From: Gluconobacter albidus
GTDB taxonomy: Bacteria; Pseudomonadota; Alphaproteobacteria; Acetobacterales; Acetobacteraceae
Assembly: GCF_002723915.1 (NCBI RefSeq)
Contig: NZ_BEWL01000001.1
Location: 124,001 to 188,000, forward strand
Direction: 5' to 3'
DNA length: 64,000 bases
Shown one piece after another: positions 1 through 9,453 of this stretch. The translations under genes and the position numbers were made by a program. The notes below the pieces were generated by a model. The model saw only the letters and a list, made by a program, of their open reading frames with translations. It did not search any database and was not told the DNA's origin. Every line of letters starts with the position of its first letter. Within the stretch, counting starts at the first letter, position 1.

Positions 1-263
<263 letters not shown>

Positions 264-266
264 ATC

Positions 267-1622
267 ATGAGTGCACCGCTTCCCTCCGATCCCGCCACTG
301 ACCCGTCCTTCCGCGACATGCTGGACACCCGCCCTTCCCTGACGATGGACGCACGGGACGGCCTCCTGTTCGAAGGCGTGCCCCTGCACGTCATTGCGGC
401 GGCCGTCGGCACGCCGTGCTGGATCACGGGGGCAGAAACGCTGCGACATCGCGCAAAAGCGCTCCGGGCTGCGTTTGAGGCCCGGAACCTTCCGGTCAAC
501 CTGCATTTCGCCATGAAGTCGCAGGACCATCAGGCGACTCTGACCATCCTGCGGCAGTGCGGCTATGGCGTGGATATCGTCAGCGGCGGAGAAATGCAGC
601 GTGCGCTTCATGCCGGAATCCAGCCCTCCGGGATCGTGTTCTCCGGCGTTGGAAAATCCGATGCTGAATTGCGGGCTGCCATCGAGCACGACATCGCACA
701 GGTCAACGTCGAGAGCGTCGAGGAACTGTATCGCCTCGACGAGATCGCCCGGGCCTGCGGTCGCGTCGCCCGCGCGGCCCTCCGGGTCAATCCGGACGTG
801 GACGCCGATACCCATGACAAGATTTCCACGGGCCGCGCCGGAGACAAGTTCGGCATCGAACACCGCCGCGCCGTGGCGTTATATGGTGAAGCGGCCCGCC
901 TGAAGAATGTCCGGCTCGTTGGCCTCGCTGTTCATCTGGGCAGCCAGATGCTCACCGCTGGACCTTTCCGGGAAGGCTATATGCGGCTTGCCGACATGGT
1001 CCGCGAAATCCGCGCTGCCGGTCACACCGTCGAAGCCGTGGACTGTGGCGGTGGCCTTGGTATCCGCTATCGTGACGAAATCGCTCCCTCGCCCGACATG
1101 CTCGCGGGCGTTATTGCCGAGACGCTGGGGGATCTTGACGTCCGCCTCAGTATTGAACCTGGCCGCTGGCTTTCTGCACCGACAGGTCTCCTGCTAACCC
1201 GCGTCATTGAAACCAAGGCTGGCAACCCCGACTTCGTCGTGCTCGATGCCGCTATGAACGATCTCGCACGGCCGTCCCTGTACGAATCCTGGCACGGCAT
1301 CATGCCCGTCGCCCCGAATGGGCTGACCAGCCCAACAAAGCTCTGGGACATCGTCGGGCCGGTCTGCGAAAGCAGCGACATCTTCGCCCGCGACCGTGCG
1401 CTCCCGGCGGACACGAAGCGCGGCGATCTGATCGCCCTGCTCGATACCGGAGCTTACGGCGCGGTCATGAGTTCTACCTATAATTCCCGCCCCTTTGCAG
1501 CGCAGGTCCTGATCGACAATGGGAAATGGGACATCATCCGCCAGCGCCAGAGTGTTGCGGATCTGATCGCTGCTGAAACCGTCCCCGAATGGCTGACAGC
1601 AGCCAGGAATGACCATGGCTGA
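267..1622 (+). CDS. lysA: Diaminopimelate decarboxylase
   Basis: PLP enzyme for the last step of lysine biosynthesis, meso-diaminopimelate to L-lysine. The 451-residue protein has the fold-III decarboxylase signatures: the PLP lysine K84 in FAMKS, HLGSQ at 222-226, the glycine-rich phosphate loop GGGLG at about 260-264, EPGR near 297, a CESSD segment near 368 supplying the second-subunit cysteine, and a C-terminal GAYG. Length is slightly above the usual 420 because of a short N-terminal extension. Its last 14 bases overlap the next gene, which suggests translational coupling. I see no anomaly in the catalytic residues. Confidence 0.95.
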   Translation: MSAPLPSDPATDPSFRDMLDTRPSLTMDARDGLLFEGVPLHVIAAAVGTPCWITGAETLRHRAKALRAAFEARNLPVNLHFAMKSQDHQATLTILRQCGYGVDIVSGGEMQRALHAGIQPSGIVFSGVGKSDAELRAAIEHDIAQVNVESVEELYRLDEIARACGRVARAALRVNPDVDADTHDKISTGRAGDKFGIEHRRAVALYGEAARLKNVRLVGLAVHLGSQMLTAGPFREGYMRLADMVREIRAAGHTVEAVDCGGGLGIRYRDEIAPSPDMLAGVIAETLGDLDVRLSIEPGRWLSAPTGLLLTRVIETKAGNPDFVVLDAAMNDLARPSLYESWHGIMPVAPNGLTSPTKLWDIVGPVCESSDIFARDRALPADTKRGDLIALLDTGAYGAVMSSTYNSRPFAAQVLIDNGKWDIIRQRQSVADLIAAETVPEWLTAARNDHG

Positions 1623-4290
1623 GCCAAACCCGGCCCTCCATCTCAAAACCCTGCGTCGCAGGGCCCAGCGTGTCTTGTGGTGGGAACGTGCCTGGGAGCC
1701 CCTGCGCTGGCCGCTGCTTCTGGTCGCATTCTACGGTCTGGCATGCCTCGCACGCATCCCACAGTCCCTGCCTGACTGGTTGCATGCGCTGCTCGAAATC
1801 GGTGTGCTCGGCGCGGCTCTCTGGCTGACCGTCACCGGCCTGCGCCGTGTTGCCCCCGTGGGCATCCCGGCAGCAGACCGCAGGATCGAGCACGATTCCC
1901 GTCTCGCCCGCCAGCCACTGCTCAGCCTGACCGACCGCCCGGCTTTTGCCGGAAACGGCGAACAGTCCGCCATCTGGGCGCGCCATGTCGAGCGCGTTAC
2001 AGCCTCGCTCGGAACACTCCGCGTCGGTCTTCCGCATCCCGAGACCAGCCTGCAGGACCGCATTGGCCTTATCGCCGTCCCTCTGGCCCTGATCGGTGCC
2101 GCGCTGCTGGCGAGTACACACACGCCGTCGCGTCTGTACGCCGGACTAGTCCCCGGCGTGGACGATGACAGCGTTCCGCTGCCGACCCTTCAGGCCTGGA
2201 TCGACCGACCGTCTTATGCGCCTGGCGCGCCTATTTTCCTGTCTTCAACAGGCCGCACCACGCTTGATGTGCCGCAGGGTTCGATCCTGAACGCCACCAT
2301 CACCGGCGCTCACGGCAAACCCGCGCTGTCCGGCATCGCCTCTCCCGCACAGAGCCGGCTGGATGCGGGAAGCTGGAACAGCCACGGCACGCTTCAACAA
2401 TCTGGAACTGTCCGCATCGTCGTTCGCGGCCGTACTCTCGGCGCATGGCGTGTGACCGTGGAACCCGACCTACCCCCGACCGTCACATGGGACGGCAAAC
2501 CCGGCCCCCAGAAAGACGACTGGCGCACTGGCCTGCCCTGGCTCATCCATCAGACCTACGGTGTCGAATCTCTGGAAGCCGAAATCCATCTGCCCGGTCT
2601 CTCCCGCGGCCGGATCCTGCGCGTTCCGATCCCCCTCGACGGTCATCCCAAAGACGCAAAAGGGATCGCCACGCCGGATCTCTCCTCCGATCCTTTTGCG
2701 GGAATGGACGTCGAAGGCCGTTTACATGCCAAAAGCGTTTCGGGGCGCGAAAGCCGCAGCGATCCCGTCAAATTCCAGATCGGAGCCCGCAAATTCACAG
2801 ACCCGCTGGCCCGCGCCCTCGTGGCTTTGCGCCGCCGCCTCATGCTTGGGCAGGAACGCGCCTCAAAAGCCTCAGACGAACTCGCGCTCCTGACACAGAC
2901 AACCGACGAACGCGCGATCCTCGCAGCGCTGGGGCTGGAAATCGCCTCTCTTCGCAAAGATGCCCCGCAAGGCTCTGCGGATCGCGTCCCGGGCGACCTC
3001 TGGGCACTTGCGCTCTATCTGGACGATCTGCGCCGTGACGGTCCCGAAATCGCGGATGCCGCAGCCGAAGTCCGTGCCGCACAACAGGGTGTACAGCAGC
3101 AGCTCGACCACATGCGCGATCTGGGAGAAAAGGGTCATACCCTTCCTGAACAGGAAGAACTCCAGCGCCGCACACAGGCCCTCAAAGATGCCCTGAACCG
3201 CCGGATGCAACTCCTGTTCTCGCGAGCCGCCCAGAGCGGGATCATGATGCCACAATCCGGCACCAGCTCGGCCGATCCGTTCTCCGACGAAATGCGACGC
3301 CTTCAGTCCGAAGCCAATCAGGGGCATGGCGACGAAGCCCTCCGGCGTCTCCAGCAGATGGAAGACATGGCCGAACGCATGCGTCAGGCGCGCCCCGAGG
3401 ACCTCAAGGCCCTCGCCGCCCAGATGAAAGCACAGGCCGAAGCGCAGGCGCAGCGCGCCGCCCTGCATGATCTCGTCCATCGCGAAACGACGCTGCTCGA
3501 CCACACACAGTCCCGCCTTTCCGCCGCCCGTAAGGCCGCAGCACCGCCCGATGACGGCAATCCCCCCGATGTCAGCCAGATGTCGACGGCAGACCTGCTC
3601 CGCCAGCTTGGCATGCAGCCACCTGCCGGCATGGACCAGCCTGCCGACAAACCGCCCGCTCCGGTCGATCCGGCCACGGTCGCGGCCCAGTCCGACGGAC
3701 GCCGCTCGGACCACGCCCTGCAACGTGCGCTGCAGCGTGTGAACGATATCCTGAGCCATCGCGTCAAGGATCTGACCGGCAAGCCCGCCACAGCCTTCGA
3801 CAAGGCGAAAACGGATATGCAAAGCGCCCGCGAAGCCCTTGCGGACCGCAAGGACGCCGACGCCCAGACAGCCGAACAGAAAGTTCTGGCCGACCTGTCC
3901 GAAGCCGGAAAGCAGATGCGCCAGAACCAGAAATCCGGCGGTTCCGGCAAGGGTGGACAGGGTGGCGGCAGCCTGAGTTTCATTCCCTCCGATGGCGCAG
4001 GCGGTTCCGGAAAACCCCAGCACGGCGCAAAGGGACAGCAGGGCGATGATGGTGACCAGCCGCAGGCGGGCGATGAAGACGGCGACGACGAGGACCAGAA
4101 GGATCAGGATCCGCTGGGCCGCAAACTGGGTGAAGGCGACAAGGGCAAGGATTCGGACGCTCATATCCCGGACAAAAGCGCCCGGGACCGCGCCCGCGAC
4201 ATCGAGCGCGAACTCCGCCGCCGCGCCTCCGACCGCACGCGACCACAAAGTGAACTGGACTATCTGGAACGGCTTCTCAAATCGTTCTGA
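1609..4290 (+). CDS. DUF4175 / TIGR02302-type large membrane protein
   Basis: An 893-residue protein of unknown function resembling the alphaproteobacterial DUF4175 (TIGR02302) family. Two or three hydrophobic segments lie in the first 170 residues (around 30-50, 58-75 and 148-165). A probable periplasmic region follows, then long Ala/Gln/Arg-rich helical stretches (about 400-650) that look coiled-coil. Residues about 770-860 are glycine- and aspartate-rich low complexity, and a charged C-terminal tail follows. It overlaps lysA by 14 bases and is followed by a strong terminator, so the pair is an operon. Adjacency to lysA is, as I recall, common in alphaproteobacteria; a link to envelope or peptidoglycan is only a guess. 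Confidence 0.75.
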   Translation: MTMAEPNPALHLKTLRRRAQRVLWWERAWEPLRWPLLLVAFYGLACLARIPQSLPDWLHALLEIGVLGAALWLTVTGLRRVAPVGIPAADRRIEHDSRLARQPLLSLTDRPAFAGNGEQSAIWARHVERVTASLGTLRVGLPHPETSLQDRIGLIAVPLALIGAALLASTHTPSRLYAGLVPGVDDDSVPLPTLQAWIDRPSYAPGAPIFLSSTGRTTLDVPQGSILNATITGAHGKPALSGIASPAQSRLDAGSWNSHGTLQQSGTVRIVVRGRTLGAWRVTVEPDLPPTVTWDGKPGPQKDDWRTGLPWLIHQTYGVESLEAEIHLPGLSRGRILRVPIPLDGHPKDAKGIATPDLSSDPFAGMDVEGRLHAKSVSGRESRSDPVKFQIGARKFTDPLARALVALRRRLMLGQERASKASDELALLTQTTDERAILAALGLEIASLRKDAPQGSADRVPGDLWALALYLDDLRRDGPEIADAAAEVRAAQQGVQQQLDHMRDLGEKGHTLPEQEELQRRTQALKDALNRRMQLLFSRAAQSGIMMPQSGTSSADPFSDEMRRLQSEANQGHGDEALRRLQQMEDMAERMRQARPEDLKALAAQMKAQAEAQAQRAALHDLVHRETTLLDHTQSRLSAARKAAAPPDDGNPPDVSQMSTADLLRQLGMQPPAGMDQPADKPPAPVDPATVAAQSDGRRSDHALQRALQRVNDILSHRVKDLTGKPATAFDKAKTDMQSAREALADRKDADAQTAEQKVLADLSEAGKQMRQNQKSGGSGKGGQGGGSLSFIPSDGAGGSGKPQHGAKGQQGDDGDQPQAGDEDGDDEDQKDQDPLGRKLGEGDKGKDSDAHIPDKSARDRARDIERELRRRASDRTRPQSELDYLERLLKSF

Positions 4291-4293
4291 GAC

Positions 4294-4330
4294 AAAAAAG
4301 CCCGGCGCCGTTATGGCACCGGGCTTTTTC
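4294..4330. terminator. Bidirectional rho-independent terminator
   Basis: A GC-rich stem (GCCCGGCGCC pairing with GGCACCGGGC, one G-T type mismatch) is flanked by A-run and T-run on both sides. It therefore fits termination of the DUF4175 gene on the plus strand and of the 4342-5259 gene on the minus strand. Confidence 0.85.
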
Positions 4331-4341
4331 AGATCCCGCTT

Positions 4342-5259
4342 TTACAGGTCGTGAACATAGGCCGATGTGTCACGCAGCTTTTTTCCTGTCTGTGCCGCCG
4401 CCTCAACCTGTGCAGCACCGGGTAAAACCCCGTGCATCAAAATCTTCCAGTTGGGATCTGCCACCAGAATTGCGCACAGATCACTCCAGTAGAGGGATGC
4501 ATCGAAATGCGGATTGGTACTGTTATGCAATAGTTCCTGCGCCTGGTCGGCATGCCCTTTGAAGATCAGATCCAGCATGATCTGTGTCGTGGTGGGCAGA
4601 CCCTGCCCGGGAAAATGATGCCGGACCTCCCACAGGAATGCTCCGGTTTCATTCCCGATGGATGCCCCCTGGAACGCTTGGGAAACCATGGACAAGGCGT
4701 CCTGCTTCAGCCTTGCCTCATCCAGCGCGAATGTTCCATTGTGCCAGATCACGGGAACCGGCGTGGATACGCTCTCGGAATTCGAAGCTCCAAACGGCAT
4801 CATCACAGGAATCGACAGCCAGAAACCGAACGGCCCGGTCGCAGGCGCACCCTGTGGTGGATATTCAGGTTGCCGGCAGTCACTGAGCTTCTGGAAATGC
4901 GGAAGTTGCGCAAACCGTAACGCGACATATTCACCGCATAGTCCGGATCCGTCCCAGTTCACATAAAACAGCAGATCCGGGATGGATTCCGGCTCCGGTG
5001 CCAGCGCCGTCCGCCGCCAGAGAGTCGCGATGGATCCGGGAGCCCCTTCAATGTTTTCAGAAACAGGGGCGGCCTTGCCGGTCCAAACGATACAGAACGA
5101 CTGCGGTTTTCCCGCCGGGACCTGACAGGCCCGCGCGTCGATACGCCCTTCCGGACCCGACCACAACAGACGCGCTTTTTCAACAGGCGTGGGAGCCGCA
5201 TAAGCCGCCCCGCTCCAGATTCCGGCAAGAAGGAGTGCAAGAACTGAATGAGGGCGCAT
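4342..5259 (-). CDS. Secreted protein of unknown function (305 aa)
   Basis: I do not recognise a family. The protein starts at an ATG with GGAAG five bases upstream and has a classical signal peptide (hydrophobic residues 5-18, AYAA cleavage region near 19-22). The mature part has few cysteines (about C45, C56, C108, C127, C262), so disulphides are possible, and a helical C-terminal third. It begins 30 bases after the HAD phosphatase gene on the same strand and ends at a strong terminator, so it is probably the last cistron of an MFS-phosphatase-unknown operon. A periplasmic location is inferred. Confidence 0.65.
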   Translation of the reverse strand: MRPHSVLALLLAGIWSGAAYAAPTPVEKARLLWSGPEGRIDARACQVPAGKPQSFCIVWTGKAAPVSENIEGAPGSIATLWRRTALAPEPESIPDLLFYVNWDGSGLCGEYVALRFAQLPHFQKLSDCRQPEYPPQGAPATGPFGFWLSIPVMMPFGASNSESVSTPVPVIWHNGTFALDEARLKQDALSMVSQAFQGASIGNETGAFLWEVRHHFPGQGLPTTTQIMLDLIFKGHADQAQELLHNSTNPHFDASLYWSDLCAILVADPNWKILMHGVLPGAAQVEAAAQTGKKLRDTSAYVHDL

Positions 5260-5289
5260 ACCGTCTTCCGTTTCCGAAATTACATAGTG

Positions 5290-5964
5290 TTACGGAATAC
5301 GATAGAACGGATTCGGCAGCAGGAAAGTCTTTTTCGCAAAACCACCGCTCAGATCGGACGGCTGATCCCCGAGGCTTGCAATGATCGTATAGCCCTTGCG
5401 CTCGATTCTCTCACGGGTCGGCGCCTTGTAAAGCGCAGCATATCCGTGAGACGTCATCGGACGCAGATACAGACCGTCCCAGTGCCGGATTCCCGCCAGA
5501 TGCAGGTTGTGCTCGGTTGCATCCCGCTCATCTTCATGACGCCCCGTCACGAAAAAGACCGAAACATGATGCGCCTGTGCATCTTCAATCAGCGCCCGCA
5601 TGGACGCAAAGGCCGGCGCGCGGCCACTCTTTTCCCAGGCAATGGCCCCACACGGCCCTTTGGGCAGAGCGTCGCACGGACCCGCCGGAATATACCCGAA
5701 ATCATCGGCGCGGATCTCGTCCCAGTTGGACAGCGTGGTCTCGTCGATATCCAGCACAATTGCAGGATGACGCGTCTTGGGCGCCGTCTCGTTGATCCAC
5801 AGGCGCGCCTGGGAAACCACGGCGTCGAAGTCGCGCTGGTAATCGCCGCTGTCGTGATAGGCGCTGGCGGCCATAATGGCATCGCCAACATTCGCAGGCT
5901 GTGCGGCCAGCGCCGAGAGGGGCGCAACAAACAGGCTGGTGGCGAGCAGGAGGGAACGGATCAT
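5290..5964 (-). CDS. HAD-superfamily acid phosphatase, exported
   Basis: Periplasmic phosphomonoesterase related to class B acid phosphatases and lipoprotein e(P4). The sequence has a signal peptide (residues 1-20), HAD motif I at D72-I-D74-E-T, motif II T140-G-R, a lysine near K180 and motif IV G199-D200 with D204. The full HAD catalytic set is present; 224 residues is normal for the group. Its ATG overlaps the MFS stop codon (ATGA), which indicates coupled translation. Substrate is unknown; a nucleotide or sugar phosphate whose dephosphorylated product is handled by the neighbouring transporter is a reasonable inference. Confidence 0.85.
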   Translation of the reverse strand: MIRSLLLATSLFVAPLSALAAQPANVGDAIMAASAYHDSGDYQRDFDAVVSQARLWINETAPKTRHPAIVLDIDETTLSNWDEIRADDFGYIPAGPCDALPKGPCGAIAWEKSGRAPAFASMRALIEDAQAHHVSVFFVTGRHEDERDATEHNLHLAGIRHWDGLYLRPMTSHGYAALYKAPTRERIERKGYTIIASLGDQPSDLSGGFAKKTFLLPNPFYRIP

Positions 5965-7127
5965 GGAGGAGCCACCTTTCGTGACACAAGAACAAGCCCG
6001 ACCCCGACCAGCGCCAGAGCCGTACCAATGACGGACACACCGCCATAGCCCAACCCCATAGACAGCGCGATCCCTCCCAGAGCGGCACCGATTGCATTGC
6101 CAAGGTTGAACGCCCCGATATTCATGGACGACGCCAGCGCAGGCGCATCATGCGCGGCCTGCATGACCCGCATCTGAAGCGCGGGCATGAGCGCGAAGGT
6201 CGCGGCGCCCCAGAGCAGTGACGCGAACAGCGCGCCTGGCACGCTCTGCGCCATCCACGGAAAGATCAGCATGATCACGCCGAGGATGGGGAAAAAGATC
6301 AGCAGACTCCCATCCAGAGAGCGGTCTGCACTCCGGCCGCCTATGGCGTTCCCGATGGAGAACCCCACCCCGGTCAGCATCAGCGCCAGAGTAATGATGG
6401 TCGGGCTGGCATGGGTAATGTGTTCAAGAATCGGCGCGATATAGGTGTAGAGCACGAACATTGCCCCGGCGCCGATCGCCGTCGTCAGAAGGGCCAGAAG
6501 CACATTGCCCTTCACGAGAACCCGCAGTTCACGCCCGACCTCCGGCGCCGGACCAATCTCACGCTGCGGCAGGGCGAACTGCACGGCCAGCATGGTCACC
6601 AGTCCCAGCATGGCCGTCACCCCAAACGCACTGTGCCAGCCGAAATTCAACCCAAGCCATGTCATCGCCGGAACGCCGATGATGTTCGCGATCGTGAGTC
6701 CCATGAACATGGACGCCACCGCACTCGCCCGGCGGGACGGCGCGACAGACAGAGACGCCTCCACGGCCCCAAGGCCGAAAAACGCCCCATGGGCCAGACT
6801 GGTCAGGACACGTGAGGCAAAAAGCAGTTCATAACTACCGGAAACCGCGGACAGCAGATTTCCGGCCACATACAGGCCCATCAGCAGGATCAGGGCCAGT
6901 TTGCGCCGGAAACGCGCCATCAGGAGCGTAATGACCGGCGCCCCGAGCATCACTCCCACCGCATAGGCCGTCACCAGCCCACCGGCCTTGGGCACACTGA
7001 CCTGGAGACCATGCGCGATGACGGGCAGCAGGCCCATCGGTGTAAATTCTGTTGTGCCGATGGCGAAGGCGCCAACAGCGAGCGAAAGCAGTGGCCAATT
7101 TGGGGACGATTTCGCTGCCAGTTTCAA
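5961..7127 (-). CDS. MFS transporter, DHA1 / AraJ-YdhP type
   Basis: A 388-residue major facilitator with twelve predicted membrane helices, beginning with the family-typical GAFAIGTTEF segment in TM1 and the MARFRRK loop between TM2 and TM3. Members export sugars, arabinose-like compounds or drugs by proton antiport; the substrate cannot be read from sequence. The start is TTG (7125-7127) with GGAG seven bases upstream and no better ATG. It is coupled by a four-base overlap to the HAD phosphatase downstream and begins 81 bases after cdh on the same strand, so it could also be read from the ppk-ppx-cdh transcript. Confidence 0.88.
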   Translation of the reverse strand: MKLAAKSSPNWPLLSLAVGAFAIGTTEFTPMGLLPVIAHGLQVSVPKAGGLVTAYAVGVMLGAPVITLLMARFRRKLALILLMGLYVAGNLLSAVSGSYELLFASRVLTSLAHGAFFGLGAVEASLSVAPSRRASAVASMFMGLTIANIIGVPAMTWLGLNFGWHSAFGVTAMLGLVTMLAVQFALPQREIGPAPEVGRELRVLVKGNVLLALLTTAIGAGAMFVLYTYIAPILEHITHASPTIITLALMLTGVGFSIGNAIGGRSADRSLDGSLLIFFPILGVIMLIFPWMAQSVPGALFASLLWGAATFALMPALQMRVMQAAHDAPALASSMNIGAFNLGNAIGAALGGIALSMGLGYGGVSVIGTALALVGVGLVLVSRKVAPP

Positions 7128-7208
7128 GACCGGTCTCCGGGAATGTCAATTGTTCGAGATTGGTCGAACCCTGCCACACCCGGAATCCCGGAACAACCCA
7201 AAGCTGTT

Positions 7209-7973
7209 TTACATCATGCCGTTGGGGTGCTGGCCCATGTCCATGCCATCCATGATCATGGCCTTGTGGTGCGGATCATCGAGATGACATTCATGATCCT
7301 GAAGCTCTTCGCCCGATCCATGATCGAGGACATGCGCCATGTCATCGAGCAAGATGAACCCGCCATGCTTTGCCGGCGTGATGACGAGCGTGTGGATGGA
7401 CATGTCATCAGCGGCAATCACCCGGAACGGTGACGGATCCAGTGATGTCACGATCCGCGCCCGATAGGGATGCCCGTATAGCGAAACCGGAGACCAGGCC
7501 TCGGTAATCATGTTCTTGTCGAGCTCGGCACGGGCATAGGACGTCAGACAGTCCAGATGGATGTGCAACTGGTCCTGCGTGCGCCCCGGACGCGAATTGA
7601 TGGCCATCGACATATGCGAGTCAGGGATCTCGAACCCGTAGGACTGCGCCACATGGGCACGCTGCCCCCAGGCCTCCGCGAAATAATTCGGCGTTTCCGG
7701 CTTCAGCAGAACGGGATCTTCAACGCCGGGAACCTTCTGCGTCGGGATCACCAGATACTGGCCGCGCCCGGTCTGATCCTTGAGAAGGGCATAGCCGTCC
7801 TTCTCGTCATAAACCGTGCAGGGCTTGTGATCCGCATCCACGGCGCAGCGCGCGTGAACGACTTTCCAAAGCGCGCCCCGGTCATGGGATTTTCCGCAGC
7901 CCGACAGTCCGAAAACCACTGCCGCCGCAACCAGACCAAACCTGGCCGCCGTTCCGTAATCCCGCAAAATCAT
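7209..7973 (-). CDS. cdh: CDP-diacylglycerol diphosphatase, lipoprotein
   Basis: Hydrolyses CDP-diacylglycerol to CMP and phosphatidate. The 254-residue protein has a lipobox (LSGC, C26), so it is probably an exported lipoprotein. It has the Cdh core with NSRPGRTQDQLH, the HIT-like H137-I-H139 pair, and the EELQDHEC block near 222-229 where family members usually end. Beyond that point is an extra tail of about 24 residues rich in Met and His. Its ATG overlaps the ppx stop, making it the third gene of ppk-ppx-cdh. Phospholipid turnover linked to phosphate metabolism is an inference from context. Confidence 0.88.
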   Translation of the reverse strand: MILRDYGTAARFGLVAAAVVFGLSGCGKSHDRGALWKVVHARCAVDADHKPCTVYDEKDGYALLKDQTGRGQYLVIPTQKVPGVEDPVLLKPETPNYFAEAWGQRAHVAQSYGFEIPDSHMSMAINSRPGRTQDQLHIHLDCLTSYARAELDKNMITEAWSPVSLYGHPYRARIVTSLDPSPFRVIAADDMSIHTLVITPAKHGGFILLDDMAHVLDHGSGEELQDHECHLDDPHHKAMIMDGMDMGQHPNGMM

Positions 7974-9448
7974 TCTTCCCTAACCTGACATTCAAGCTGC
8001 ATTGCAGCCGCCAGCCTCTCGAAGCGACGACGGACCGCACTGCCCGCCGCCCGGACGCTGCGTGCGCCCAGAACCAGCACGAGTGTTCCGTCTTCCACGA
8101 GAAGCCTGCACTCATCCAGAAGGACTTTCGTCCCCGCGCAGAGTGTATAGGCCAGCCGAAGCGCAAGGCCCAGCCTCACCGCCCGTTCGATCTCCGAACG
8201 CGACAGAAGCTGCCGGGAGGGTTCAATAAGGGGTGAGTCCATCGAGACTTCATACCGCACGGCGAGCGTCAGCCCGATAAAGGCCCGTGCACTGTGATCG
8301 AAACCCACGCCGTGACCATACATTACACGTCGATAGGTCTGTTCGACCCGATATTCCGGATGATCGTAGGAGCCGATATCGGAGAGCATGCACGCCAGTT
8401 CGCGCAGACGCTTCTGGGTCCGCGTCTCGTCGCGGAACAGCGGTGCCGTCCAGCTCACCAGCGGCTCAGCCAGTGAAGCGCTGCGGGCGAGGCGATTGGC
8501 CATCTCCGTCGCCAGATCCGTCATTGGATCGAGCTCCGCAACCGAAGACGCCACATGGCGCATGTACCAGCCTTCACGCAGCCCATCGACGCTGAAGACG
8601 ACCTTGGACGGACGGACACGCTCCATCAGACAGCGCAGCACGACCGCCGCAAACGGCGCATCCGCCAGACGCTTGCGCGGGGCACCCGGCATTTTCTCAA
8701 GGGTCCGGCGCGGGGACGTGATAACCCAGTCCGCCATTTCCCGCGCTTCCCCTTCCGAGAGGGTAAACAGATGCACAAGATTCAGCGGATACTGCGTCCG
8801 CGCGATCTGAAGCCGCGCCAGCGCACGGAACGCGCCCCCGACCAGGTAAAGCGGCCGCCCCGTCATGCCTGGCAGCCAGTTCACCTCCGCCAGAAGTTCA
8901 TCCGCGATTTCTGCCGCCCGCTCAATGCTGCCTTTGGCACGGTCATGCAGACGGATCACACCCAGCTTGGTCGTCACGGCCTCGAAATACTGGCCGTCCG
9001 CGACATGGATAAGTTCCAGCGACCCCCCGCCAATATCCGCAACCAGCCCGTTTGCTTCCGGCAGACCGCACAGAACGCCACGAGCCGCGTAATCGGCTTC
9101 TTCCGTTCCTTCCAGAACCCGGATCGGCACGCCCGGCATCCGTGCGCGGATGGCGTCAACGAAATCGGGCCCGTTGGTCGCATCCCGGACGGCAGCGGTT
9201 GCGAGAACCTGAAACGGCTCCGCCCCCATCGCGCGGGCAACGGTATGGAACCGTCCCAGCACGTCCATCGCCAGCGTCACACCTTCTTCGTTGAGGCGCC
9301 CCGTCGTATCCAGTCCACGCCCCAGCTTGAGCGTGACCTTCTCGTTGAAGATCGGAAGGGGGTTGCGCGTCACCCCCTCGAAAACGACCAGCCGGACCGA
9401 GTTGGACCCAAGATCGACAATGGCGGAACGCTGTGCAGATGAGGACAT
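7970..9448 (-). CDS. ppx: Exopolyphosphatase, Ppx/GppA family
   Basis: Removes terminal phosphate from polyphosphate chains (or from pppGpp in GppA members). The 492-residue protein has the actin-like ATPase fold signature: VDLGSNSVRLVVFEG near residues 11-25, a conserved ATAAVRDATNG region near 86-96, and the second phosphate loop DIGGGSLEL near 140. A C-terminal HD-like helical domain follows, as in long Ppx proteins. It starts five bases after ppk on the same strand and overlaps cdh by four bases, so kinase and phosphatase are co-expressed. Confidence 0.92.
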   Translation of the reverse strand: MSSSAQRSAIVDLGSNSVRLVVFEGVTRNPLPIFNEKVTLKLGRGLDTTGRLNEEGVTLAMDVLGRFHTVARAMGAEPFQVLATAAVRDATNGPDFVDAIRARMPGVPIRVLEGTEEADYAARGVLCGLPEANGLVADIGGGSLELIHVADGQYFEAVTTKLGVIRLHDRAKGSIERAAEIADELLAEVNWLPGMTGRPLYLVGGAFRALARLQIARTQYPLNLVHLFTLSEGEAREMADWVITSPRRTLEKMPGAPRKRLADAPFAAVVLRCLMERVRPSKVVFSVDGLREGWYMRHVASSVAELDPMTDLATEMANRLARSASLAEPLVSWTAPLFRDETRTQKRLRELACMLSDIGSYDHPEYRVEQTYRRVMYGHGVGFDHSARAFIGLTLAVRYEVSMDSPLIEPSRQLLSRSEIERAVRLGLALRLAYTLCAGTKVLLDECRLLVEDGTLVLVLGARSVRAAGSAVRRRFERLAAAMQLECQVREE

Positions 9449-9453
9449 GAAGG

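Noticed and set aside
2872-4248. A 458-codon minus-strand frame over the DUF4175 gene
   Set aside because: Cysteine- and glycine-rich antisense product with no domain; the plus-strand gene is coupled to lysA.
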